44,821 bases of DNA. Origin: Phycisphaerae bacterium. GTDB lineage: Bacteria > Planctomycetota > Phycisphaerae > UBA1845. The stretch is taken from contig JAJDDT010000037.1 of assembly GCA_029260165.1 (NCBI GenBank), forward strand, positions 1 to 44,821, read 5' to 3'. Shown piece after piece: positions 6,838 through 14,774 of this stretch. The notes beneath the pieces were generated by a model. The model was not told the origin of the DNA. It saw only the letters and a list, made by a program, of their open reading frames with translations, and made no database searches. A program made the position numbers and the translations under genes. Numbering within the stretch: position 1 is the stretch's first letter; each line of letters starts with the position of its first letter.

Positions 6838-9093
6838 ATGACAATTCGTAGAACAACGCGATGGATCGCGATCCTTGCGTTGACCATCGCGGTACCGACC
6901 GAGGCACTCGCGGTTATCCGCGTCACCATCCGGCCCATCACGCTTCAATCGGCTGGCCCCTCCGACACCGCCGCGACCCTGCCAACCGCGCAGACGCAGT
7001 ATCTGCCCGGCGAGACATTCGTCGTCGAACTATGGGCACAAACCACGGAAACCAACGGGCTGTCGTCCGTCACCGTGGATATGAGCTTCGTCAATACGGT
7101 CGTGACGGCGCAATCCATCACCCACACCGCCCTGTTCAACGCAGCGGGCCTGTCCACAGGAACGATCAATAATCCCGGTGGTCTGGTGGACAACCTCGGT
7201 GGTTCGCACGTCGCAGCTTCTCCCCCATGTAGCGCCCAGGTGGGACTAACCAACTGGGCGAGGGTGGCTGTCGTTGATATGCAGGCCCTTGCCAACGGCA
7301 CGTCGATCATCCAGTCCGCCGACACCGCGTCGCTGATTCTCGGCACAGCCATCTGCAACGAATTCGGCAATGTGGTACCAGCCGACATCGATTTCGGACA
7401 GGTGACCGTCACCGTCCGGGAATGCTTCAACAACGCCGACTGCGATGACACCCAATTCTGCAACGGACCGGAACAATGCGTCTCCAATGTTTGCCAGGCT
7501 GGCACGGCGCCAAACTGTGCCGACGTCATCTCCTGCACCGACGATAGTTGCGACCCAGCCGCCAGCGCGGGAACCGGAGCCTGTCTCAACGCACCGAATG
7601 ACGCCAACTGCGACGACAACCAGTTCTGCACCGGCGTGGAAACCTGCAGCGCCACGCTCGATTGTCAGGCTGGTACCGCACCGAACTGTGCCGACGCCAT
7701 CTCCTGCACCGACGACAGTTGCGACCCTGCCGCCAACGCCGGAACCGGAGCCTGTCTCAACGCACCAAACGACGCCAACTGTGATGACAATCAGTTCTGC
7801 ACCGGCGTGGAAACCTGCAGCGCTACACTCGACTGTCAGGCCGGTACTGCACCGAATTGCGCCGACGTCATCGCCTGCACCGACGACAGTTGCGACCCTG
7901 CCGCCAACGCCGGAACCGGAGCATGCCTGAACGCACCGAACGACGCCAATTGCGACGACAATCAGTTCTGCACAGGCGTGGAAACCTGCAGCGCCACGCT
8001 CGATTGTCAGGCTGGTACCGCACCGAACTGCGCCGACGTTATCACCTGCACCGACGACAGTTGCGACCCAGCCGCCAACGCGGGAACCGGAGCCTGTCTC
8101 AACGCACCCAACGACGCCAGCTGCGACGACAATCAGTTCTGCACAGGCGTGGAGACCTGCAGCGCCACGCTCGACTGCCAGGCCGGCGCGGCGGTATGTA
8201 CCGCCACCTGCGAACACTGCGACGAGGCTGGTGGCAGTTGCGAGTTGTGCATTCTGGATCTGGATTTCAACGGCGTGATGGGCACAGGTGACTTCGGACT
8301 CTTCTCCGGGTGCTTTGATGGTTGCTACCTGGCGACTGATCCATGTGCCGCATCCAACTTCGATGGCGACCCCGGCATTTGTGTCGGCACGGGCGATTTC
8401 GCGGGCTTTGTCGGCTGCTTCGGGCTGAACTGTGCCAGTTGTGGAAACTGTGCAGGCCCGCCGCCCGTCAGTGCCGCGAGTCAGAGTTCCTCAACAGAAT
8501 CGACGGTCAACATAAGTCTGGTAACCGTCCGTGTGCCGACGGTCGATGATTCCGTCGCGGTACTGCCGCGGTCAGGAACCTCATTCAGGCTCGGTCAGCC
8601 TTTCTTCGTGGAAGTATGGGCGACTCGATCCACGGCTACAAGATGGGACGGCGATGGACTCGCGGCGGTGTTCGTCGACCTGAGCTTTGAGACCGATGCG
8701 CTCATAGTCGAAGAGGTGATCCCCGGCGATCGGATGTCCATGTTCGCCGGCGGCATGATCCAACCAGAGTTGGGCATGGTATCGCAGTTGGGAGGTTGCT
8801 CCAGGCTGGATTCACTGAATCTCGGCGCAATGGGCAACTGGGTTCGGGTGGCCACGCTGGCGGTTCGGTCTCTCGCACCGGGCCTCGTCAGATTTGAAGC
8901 CGGCCCGAGCGATCCGGTCCACGGTGTGGCAATCGTCAATGAACTCGGCAATCTTGACCCGTTCCAGATCGAATTCGGAGCATCGGTCGTAAACGTCGTT
9001 CAGACGCCCGCGATTCATGACGGACAGCGTCGGTTCAAGGCCGGCTCGGTTCCCCGGCAACACCAGGAAGCGAACCCGCGTAACGGTAAATGA
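6838..9093 (+). CDS. secreted scaffold-like protein: two cohesin-like domains, tandem Cys-rich repeats, internal dockerin
   Basis: 751 residues. GAGGAG lies eight bases before the ATG and a signal peptide ends near residue 24 (LALTIAVPTEALA). Residues 25-194 form a beta-rich domain with the pattern LPGETFVVELWA, a WARVAVVDMQAL segment and a closing FGQVTVTV. About 202-450 are four tandem 56-57-residue Cys-rich units plus a partial fifth. About 465-545 is a two-loop dockerin (LDLDFNGVMGTGDF; SNFDGDPGICVGTGDF). Residues 556-722 repeat the first domain type (LGQPFFVEVWA, NWVRVATLAVRSL, FGASVVNVV). The beta domain resembles dockerin-partner cohesin folds in layout, but I could not test this. The gene is followed, after an ATGA stop context, by a protein with the same beta domain, so the two are probably co-transcribed. 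Two such domains and a dockerin in one chain fit a scaffold; this is inference. Confidence 0.8.
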   Translation: MTIRRTTRWIAILALTIAVPTEALAVIRVTIRPITLQSAGPSDTAATLPTAQTQYLPGETFVVELWAQTTETNGLSSVTVDMSFVNTVVTAQSITHTALFNAAGLSTGTINNPGGLVDNLGGSHVAASPPCSAQVGLTNWARVAVVDMQALANGTSIIQSADTASLILGTAICNEFGNVVPADIDFGQVTVTVRECFNNADCDDTQFCNGPEQCVSNVCQAGTAPNCADVISCTDDSCDPAASAGTGACLNAPNDANCDDNQFCTGVETCSATLDCQAGTAPNCADAISCTDDSCDPAANAGTGACLNAPNDANCDDNQFCTGVETCSATLDCQAGTAPNCADVIACTDDSCDPAANAGTGACLNAPNDANCDDNQFCTGVETCSATLDCQAGTAPNCADVITCTDDSCDPAANAGTGACLNAPNDASCDDNQFCTGVETCSATLDCQAGAAVCTATCEHCDEAGGSCELCILDLDFNGVMGTGDFGLFSGCFDGCYLATDPCAASNFDGDPGICVGTGDFAGFVGCFGLNCASCGNCAGPPPVSAASQSSSTESTVNISLVTVRVPTVDDSVAVLPRSGTSFRLGQPFFVEVWATRSTATRWDGDGLAAVFVDLSFETDALIVEEVIPGDRMSMFAGGMIQPELGMVSQLGGCSRLDSLNLGAMGNWVRVATLAVRSLAPGLVRFEAGPSDPVHGVAIVNELGNLDPFQIEFGASVVNVVQTPAIHDGQRRFKAGSVPRQHQEANPRNGK
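7441..8190 (+). repeat. tandem coding repeat, period 168-171 bp
   Basis: Equivalent TGC/TGT codons recur at 7441, 7609, 7780, 7951 and 8122, giving one unit of 168 bp, three of 171 bp and a truncated fifth. Each full unit encodes CDDNQFCTGVETC, CQAGTAPNCAD, CTDDSCDPAANAGTGAC and LNAPNDA; the first unit is more divergent. Differences between units are mostly synonymous, so homogenisation or recent expansion is likely. Confidence 0.95.
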
Positions 9094-9113
9094 GACGTGA
9101 CGGAGACGACGAA

Positions 9114-9860
9114 ATGCCCGCGATGAAGCTTAATCGCAAGAACCCGTGTCTCCCTTTGACACGAGCAATACTACTCGCGGTGGTCATTGCGTGGTCCACC
9201 CCGGCAGTCGGTCGGGGCGGCACGGTCGCATCAATCGAACTGGTTCCGTTGCTCACTGCCGGTCCCGGCGACACCACGACCACCCTGCCCTCGCCGTTGA
9301 TTCAGGTCGCCCCCGGCGAGCCGTTTGTCGTGGAGATATGGGCACGAACGGGCAATTCCCAGGGTATTTCGTCCGCCTCGATGACCATTCAGTTCGACCC
9401 GTCCGTTGCAATCGTCACCAGCGTGAACCACACGACACTCTTTTCATCACTGCCCAACGGCGAGGTGGACAACGTTGCAGGGCTTGTGGTGGGGTTGAGC
9501 GGGTCACACCTGAGTACCTGCGCCGATCAGGTCGGCGTTATGCCAACCTGGGCCCGCGTCGCTGTTCTCGACATGCAGGCCGCCGATTCGGGTTCGCTCG
9601 TCGTGACCTCTGCCGACACCGGAATCATCGCCTTCGGAACCGCCATCTGCGGCGTGGGTGATCTCCTGCCCTCTCAGGTGGCCTATGGTGCCGCGACACT
9701 CACCGTCACCGGTCCGCCCATACCAACCGTGTCGCAGTGGGGCCTGATCGCCCTGACCCTGATGCTGCTGACGGCGGGTACCATCATCATCAAACGACGA
9801 TCACTCCCGATCGGTCGGGGGCGATCGTTTCGATTAGAACAAGGCGCTGTTCGACTGTGA
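9114..9860 (+). CDS. cohesin-like secreted protein with IPTL-type C-terminal sorting signal
   Basis: 248 residues from the ATG at 9114, which has GGAG eight bases upstream; an ATG at 9090 overlapping the previous stop would add acidic residues before the signal peptide (RAILLAVVIAWSTPAVG). The body, about 30-200, is homologous to the beta domains of the preceding protein (APGEPFVVEIWAR, PTWARVAVLDMQAAD, YGAATLTV). The C-terminus has IPTVSQWGLIALTLMLL, a transmembrane stretch and KRR, matching the IPTLxxWG-type sorting signals that are thought to retain proteins at the cell surface. Unusually, 19 residues follow the basic cluster (ending GAVRL). The last 27 bases overlap the 3' end of the convergent tadC gene. 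It could be the surface anchor for the dockerin proteins encoded upstream; that is inferred. Confidence 0.8.
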   Translation: MPAMKLNRKNPCLPLTRAILLAVVIAWSTPAVGRGGTVASIELVPLLTAGPGDTTTTLPSPLIQVAPGEPFVVEIWARTGNSQGISSASMTIQFDPSVAIVTSVNHTTLFSSLPNGEVDNVAGLVVGLSGSHLSTCADQVGVMPTWARVAVLDMQAADSGSLVVTSADTGIIAFGTAICGVGDLLPSQVAYGAATLTVTGPPIPTVSQWGLIALTLMLLTAGTIIIKRRSLPIGRGRSFRLEQGAVRL

Positions 9861-10772
9861 CATTTCGTACATCCGCATGGCCGCGGGTCCGACGAGAACG
9901 ACGAAGAGCGCCGGAAAAATGAACAGAATCAGAGGAGCCATCAATTTGACCGCGACTTTCTGCGCTTTTTCCTCGGCGGCTTGACGACGCTTCGTTCGCA
10001 ACGCGTCCGCCTGATGACGCAGCGCCTTACCAACGCTTGTACCAAACCGCTCGGCTTGATTGACGATGGCCACCAGCGATTTCATTTCGGACACCTGCGT
10101 TCGCTCTGCCATGTTGTCGAGCGCTTCGTTTCGCGGGATTCCCATCTGAGCTTCACGGGTCGAAATCTGAAACTCCTCGCTCAATTCCGGGTGGACATTT
10201 CGCATTTCGTCACCAACGCGTTGCAAAGCACCATCAAGAGCGAGACCGGATTCGACGGTGATCACCAGCAGATCAAGCGAATCGGGCAACCCTTCCCGAA
10301 TGGAATTCCCGCGTTTCTTTGTCGCCGAAGCCAACCAGATATTTGGCGCCATAAACCCCAGTGCTGCTCCGAAGAGTGACATGCCCACAATGTTGCTTGC
10401 GCTGTTCCCGCCATTGAATGCATAAAATGCAACGGCGATGCCTCCGAGAACGGCAAGGACCGACTTGCTCGTGAGGAATATCGTCGTGACGTTTTCCTTG
10501 CGAAACCCGGCGGACGCAAGTTTGATGCGGATTTTGGACATCTCTGCCGAGTTTTTCGGCATCACCGGTCTTATCGCGATCGGCGCGACCTTTTCCAGCA
10601 TCCTTGCCGCTACGGAGCTTTTGGCTTTTTCCTGCATTTCCTCGCGTTCGCGGGTCCTGCCGGACATGCGACGGGCGACGGTGTCGTGCTCTTCGTTCCT
10701 GCCCGACATCAACGCGTAGATCGTCAAGCCGATACTGGCCACTGCCATTATGATCAGGACTGGTAATGTCAT
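9834..10772 (-). CDS. tadC: Tad pilus inner-membrane platform protein TadC
   Basis: 312 residues of the GspF-like TadC family. It has an N-terminal membrane segment, a soluble part (VAPIAIRPVMPKNSAEM; KLASAGFRKEN), two membrane segments, the family core GLPDSLDLLVITVESGLAL with ALQRVGDEM, and a C-terminal membrane helix (LILFIFPALFVVLVGPA). TadB and TadC form the inner-membrane base on which the TadA ATPase acts to polymerise Flp pilin. An AGAGG lies seven bases upstream, and the gene starts ten bases after tadB. It is the last gene of its unit, and its 3' end overlaps the convergent plus-strand gene, with no terminator hairpin in between. Confidence 0.92.
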   Translation of the reverse strand: MTLPVLIIMAVASIGLTIYALMSGRNEEHDTVARRMSGRTREREEMQEKAKSSVAARMLEKVAPIAIRPVMPKNSAEMSKIRIKLASAGFRKENVTTIFLTSKSVLAVLGGIAVAFYAFNGGNSASNIVGMSLFGAALGFMAPNIWLASATKKRGNSIREGLPDSLDLLVITVESGLALDGALQRVGDEMRNVHPELSEEFQISTREAQMGIPRNEALDNMAERTQVSEMKSLVAIVNQAERFGTSVGKALRHQADALRTKRRQAAEEKAQKVAVKLMAPLILFIFPALFVVLVGPAAMRMYEMSQSNSALF

Positions 10773-10782
10773 AGCAAACCTC

Positions 10783-11778
10783 TCAAACCTTGATGTTCAC
10801 AATCCAACGGATCATAGCCATTCCCATCAACTGCATACCGAAGGCAATCATCAGCATGATCTTGCCGGCGGAGTTTCCGATCATTTCGTCGGCGTAGTTC
10901 GGATTCAGAACCACGACGGCTCCGAAGACAACCGTGGGCAGCAGGAAAAGCACCCATCCCGATAGTCGGCCCTCGGCGGTGAGTGCCTGCACCATGCCGT
11001 ACAGCTCGATGCGTTCGCGAATGACCGACCCGATCTTGTCGAGAATCTCGGCGAGATCACCACCCGTCTGCCTTTGGATGAGGACCGCCGTGACAAAGAA
11101 CCGTACATCGAGCGAGTCGACGCGATCAGCCATGCTGAGCAAGGCGTCTTCCATCTTGATTCCCAGGTTTTGCTCATGGAACACCCGTCCGAATTCTGAT
11201 CCACACGGGTCCGGCAGTTGATCGTGGACAACTTCAAAAGCACTGGCGAGCGAATGGCCTGCACGAAGTGCCTGTCCCATGATTTCAAAGACGTCCGGAA
11301 GTTGTGTAGTCAAACGCTTGAGCCGTCGCGTTCGCAGCCAGTTCAGCCAGGCCAATGGCAGCAGCATCACCGCGATTGATCCGACCGCGCCGACCATGGG
11401 GTGCCCATTGAAGATGATGACGCCGAAGAAAACCGCGATGGCGAGACACGCCTGGTTGACGAGTAATTTCGTGGCAGTCCAGGGCACGCAGGCCTGGTCA
11501 AGCATACCCTGAATCTTCGGCGTAAAGGAGAGCGCTGCGATGGTCCCCGCAAGAAACCCGTCGTCCGTATTCTCTCGCTTGAGGATGGAACTTGACGAGA
11601 AGTCTTTCTTTCCGGATTGCACCCCGCGCAATCGATCGGACAGTTTCTTCTTATGGTTTGTTTTCGAGTCGGTAATGACCTGGTAGATACCGTAGGCCAG
11701 CAGAATCGACCCAACCATTGGAAAGACAGCAAACGCAAACGCCTTTCCCGAAGCCAGCAAATGAATCGTCGGTTCCAT
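10783..11778 (-). CDS. tadB: Tad pilus inner-membrane platform protein TadB
   Basis: 331 residues of the GspF/TadB family: N-terminal membrane helices (FAVFPMVGSILLAYGIY), a second pair around 110-145, the core LPDVFEIMGQALRAGHSLASAFEVV, then QTGGDLAEILDKIGSVIRER and two C-terminal helices. I start at the ATG at 11778 (MEPTIHLL); three GTG codons precede it in frame. It lies between tadA (74-bp gap) and tadC (10-bp gap), in the canonical tadA-tadB-tadC order. Confidence 0.92.
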   Translation of the reverse strand: MEPTIHLLASGKAFAFAVFPMVGSILLAYGIYQVITDSKTNHKKKLSDRLRGVQSGKKDFSSSSILKRENTDDGFLAGTIAALSFTPKIQGMLDQACVPWTATKLLVNQACLAIAVFFGVIIFNGHPMVGAVGSIAVMLLPLAWLNWLRTRRLKRLTTQLPDVFEIMGQALRAGHSLASAFEVVHDQLPDPCGSEFGRVFHEQNLGIKMEDALLSMADRVDSLDVRFFVTAVLIQRQTGGDLAEILDKIGSVIRERIELYGMVQALTAEGRLSGWVLFLLPTVVFGAVVVLNPNYADEMIGNSAGKIMLMIAFGMQLMGMAMIRWIVNIKV

Positions 11779-11852
11779 CACCACCACCTACCCTTCACGA
11801 CTGCGGTATTGATTGAGCAGTATTCTCTTGTCATTATTCACTGCCCCTCTTG

Positions 11853-13268
11853 TCAATGCTTGTCTGTTGCCAATACTTGCTGTTCAAAAATAGATTGGTC
11901 CACGACGGAACCGTGGGCCTTCAGATGTTCGAGAAAACCCGGTCGCAGGCCGGTTGCGACGAACTGGCCCCATACTTTTCCCTCCGGCGTGGTGCCTTGC
12001 GGCTCGAATTTGAACAGATCCTGCATGGTGATGATTTCACCTTCCATGCCTTGTACCTCTGTAATGGTCGTGATTTTTCGAGCACCGCCGTTGAGTCGTT
12101 GCGCCTGCACAATCAGATGGATCGCGGACGAAAACTGTTGACGGATCGCACGAGTGGGCAACTCGAAGCCAGCCATCATGACCATGGTTTCGACACGTTG
12201 CACGGCATCACGGGTGCTGTTCGCGTGAATCGTTGTCAGCGAGCCGTCGTGCCCGGTGTTCATCGCCTGGAGCATGTCGAGTGTTTCGGAGCCACGACAT
12301 TCACCCACCACCACGCGATCCGGACGCATCCGCAGCGCGTTAATCAAAAGGTCGCGGATGGCGACCCGTCCCTTGCCTTCGATGTTCGGTGGTCTTGTCT
12401 CCAGTCGCACCACATGCGGTTGCCGCAATCGAAGCTCGGCCGCATCCTCAATAGTAACAATTCGGTCTGTCTCGGGAATAAATGATGAAAGATTGTTCAG
12501 CAATGTTGTCTTACCCGAACCGGTACCACCGACAATGAGCACATTGAGCGCGCCTTTGACACAGGCTTCGAGAAAGTCGCGCATTTCCGTCGTGCAACTA
12601 TTGTAGTTGATGTAGTCCTCCCATGTGATCGGGTCAGCACCGAAACGTCGAATGGACATGCTCGGACCGTCGATGGCGAGCGGCGGGATGACGGCGTTGA
12701 CACGACTGCCGTCCTTGAGTCGTGCGTCGACCATCGGTGAGATTTCGTCACAGCGTCTCCCGACAGAGCTGACGATCTTGTCGATGGCGTGCATCAGATG
12801 TGCGTCGTCGCGAAACTGCACCTCGGTAAGTTCGAGCTTTCCGCCTTTTTCGATGTAAATCTGTTGCGCACCGTTCACAAGGATGTCACTGATGTCGGGA
12901 TCGCTTAGCAACACTTCAAGCGGACCAAGCCCGAATGTTTCATCCAGCACTTCGCTGACGAGCCGCTTTCGCTCATTGAAGCTGAGAAGGGTATCCTCCT
13001 CCTCCGCCAAATTGGCTACGACTTCGCCAACCATGGATCGCAACTCGGCGTCGTCACCTTCCAGCGCGGTCAGGTCGAGCTTTTCCACGAGCTTGCGGTG
13101 AATCCGCGATTTTAGTTCATTGAAGGCATCAAGCTTGGAACGACTTGTCTGAGACCGTGGCCCACCCGGTGTCTTGACCGGTGCAGACTTTACAGGGGGC
13201 TTGGGCGGAGATGGTGCAGATGCCTTTGGCGGCGGTGATGGTGCGGTTTGATTTGAGCGTCCAAACAT
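11853..13268 (-). CDS. cpaF: Tad/Flp pilus assembly ATPase TadA (CpaF)
   Basis: 471 residues, close to the usual size of CpaF-type secretion ATPases. The first 45 residues are Pro/Lys-rich and probably disordered. Then come the N-terminal helical domain ([20 protein letters not shown]), the Walker A motif GGTGSGKT at 247-254, the Asp-box region ([13 protein letters not shown]), and [26 protein letters not shown] with the His-box. The protein hydrolyses ATP at the inner-membrane platform to drive pilus assembly. AAGG lies just upstream of the ATG. It is second in the cpaE-tadA-tadB-tadC unit. Confidence 0.95.
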   Translation of the reverse strand: MFGRSNQTAPSPPPKASAPSPPKPPVKSAPVKTPGGPRSQTSRSKLDAFNELKSRIHRKLVEKLDLTALEGDDAELRSMVGEVVANLAEEEDTLLSFNERKRLVSEVLDETFGLGPLEVLLSDPDISDILVNGAQQIYIEKGGKLELTEVQFRDDAHLMHAIDKIVSSVGRRCDEISPMVDARLKDGSRVNAVIPPLAIDGPSMSIRRFGADPITWEDYINYNSCTTEMRDFLEACVKGALNVLIVGGTGSGKTTLLNNLSSFIPETDRIVTIEDAAELRLRQPHVVRLETRPPNIEGKGRVAIRDLLINALRMRPDRVVVGECRGSETLDMLQAMNTGHDGSLTTIHANSTRDAVQRVETMVMMAGFELPTRAIRQQFSSAIHLIVQAQRLNGGARKITTITEVQGMEGEIITMQDLFKFEPQGTTPEGKVWGQFVATGLRPGFLEHLKAHGSVVDQSIFEQQVLATDKH

Positions 13269-13367
13269 ATCCTTACCCCTTTACGATGCGTCGCACTGTA
13301 TAGACCGTTATTGTTACGTTCATCAGATTCGGCATGTGCAGTTCATGTTCCATCATTGATCTCTCCA

Positions 13368-14561
13368 TCATGCCTCATTGAAAATCTTGCTAAGGAATTT
13401 CGATCCGGTTCGCGACGCATCGGGTGACCCCGGGGCGACCGTTTCCGGTGCGTGTATTCTGACGGCGAGGTCGCTGATCGCGGTGCGGACCCTGGACTTG
13501 GGATCACGCGTCACGAGCGGTTCGCCGAGGTTGACGGCTGCCCCGACGGTAACAACGTCTTCGGGGATGGTGGCGAAGACCTTTCGATCGAGAGTAGCTT
13601 CGACATCCGCAACGGTGAGTGACCCATTGTCACGTCCGATGCGGTTGCAAAGGAGCTTCGCACGTTCGGGATTGAACCCCGCCTCTTCCATACCCTGCAA
13701 TATACGTTGTGCGTTGCGAACCGCCGGAACGTTAAGTTGCATGACCAATAAGGTGACGTCGGCGAGATCGAGAATAGATGAGGCACCGACATCGTACCGG
13801 TTCGGCCCATCAATAACGACGTATTGATTCATGGTGAGCAATGTTGACAATACCCCGACGCAGTTGGCGGCTGTAATGTTGTCGGACTGTGTGAAATGCG
13901 TCGGCCTGCTAAGGACGTAGGTTCCCGATTCGTGCTGAACAAGCGTGCGTTCAACGACCTGCTCCTCGAGTCTCTCATGTGAATGGGCGAGATCGGCAAT
14001 GGTATAGTTTGGGTTCAGATCGAGCATTGTGGCGACCTGTCCGAACCGATAATCGAGATCAACGACAGTGACACGTCCGGTACAGATGCTCGACAATTCG
14101 ACGGCCAGGTTCGTCGCCAGACAGGTGGTACCAACCCCACCAGCCGTTCCCAGGCAGGCGATCATGCGCCCTGACGTCTCTCCCTCGTCACCGGACTGAG
14201 CGATTTTGCCAAATGCGTCCTTGAGCAAATTCTCATCGATCGGCTTGGTCAGGAATTCCTTGACGCCCTGACGCATGGCCGAAAGTATGAGTTGTCCGTC
14301 GGTCGATTCGCTGACCGCGAAGATGTTGAGGTTTGGGTGGTGGGGGATCAGTTGTCCCGCCATGGGAAGGACAGCCTCAGGATTGGGATCGAGGTGGACA
14401 AATAGTACCTCGGCGGGAATCTGCTCAGCCACATGTGCGAGCATGGCAGGCTCGTCAAGCTCAGCAACGATTCGTACATTCTCAAACGACATGAGCGTGT
14501 TGCGCAGTGTCGCGTTATACGATTCGTCAGCGTTGAAAAGAATGACCCGGACGGTCCCCAT
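13368..14561 (-). CDS. cpaE: Tad pilus localisation protein CpaE/TadZ
   Basis: 397 residues. Residues 1-120 form a response-regulator-like domain (VRVILFNADESYNATLRNTL; EFLTKPIDENLL), and 132-370 a MinD/ParA-like ATPase domain. The P-loop reads GTAGGVGTT at 138-146, so the lysine of the deviant Walker A motif is not in its usual place, as in many TadZ proteins. VTVVDLDYRFGQVATMLDL and YVVIDGPNRYDVG are further ATPase motifs. TadZ/CpaE places the pilus machine in the cell. I chose the ATG at 14561, with GGAG nine bases upstream, rather than the longer frame from 14612. First gene of its unit, directly after a strong terminator of the preceding unit. Confidence 0.9.
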   Translation of the reverse strand: MGTVRVILFNADESYNATLRNTLMSFENVRIVAELDEPAMLAHVAEQIPAEVLFVHLDPNPEAVLPMAGQLIPHHPNLNIFAVSESTDGQLILSAMRQGVKEFLTKPIDENLLKDAFGKIAQSGDEGETSGRMIACLGTAGGVGTTCLATNLAVELSSICTGRVTVVDLDYRFGQVATMLDLNPNYTIADLAHSHERLEEQVVERTLVQHESGTYVLSRPTHFTQSDNITAANCVGVLSTLLTMNQYVVIDGPNRYDVGASSILDLADVTLLVMQLNVPAVRNAQRILQGMEEAGFNPERAKLLCNRIGRDNGSLTVADVEATLDRKVFATIPEDVVTVGAAVNLGEPLVTRDPKSRVRTAISDLAVRIHAPETVAPGSPDASRTGSKFLSKIFNEA

Positions 14562-14721
14562 ACTGCGGTCACTCCGGTACCGAAGTCGAGCGTTTGGCTG
14601 CAAATACCGCAATCACGCCTACGGACGCGACGCGCTCACAACCTGCTCTCCTATTCGGCGTTTACTCGCCTCCACTCCCCGAACATCATTGGCTGTCATG
14701 CACGATGTCCCCGAAAAGCAT

Positions 14722-14768
14722 AAAAAAACCGGGGCGGGGTGCGGTCCGAAAACCCACCCCGCCCCCGG
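14722..14768 (-). terminator. rho-independent terminator after the tadG-like gene
   Basis: Read on the minus strand, a GC-rich hairpin (CGGGGGCGGGGTGGG against CCGCACCCCGCCCCGG, loop around TTTTCGGA) is followed by a run of seven T (plus-strand a's at 14722-14728). It begins a few bases after the stop of the upstream gene and separates the flp-tadV-tadE-cpaB-tadG unit from cpaE-tadA-tadB-tadC. Confidence 0.88.
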
Positions 14769-14774
14769 CGAGCG

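Noticed and set aside
7441-8190. CRISPR-like or satellite array
   Set aside because: The period of 168-171 bp is a multiple of three, reading stays in frame and changes are largely synonymous; it is a protein repeat with no spacers.
7246-8217. Long minus-strand frame of 323 codons opposite the repeat array
   Set aside because: It is created by the codon bias of the plus-strand repeats and has no ribosome site or recognisable family.
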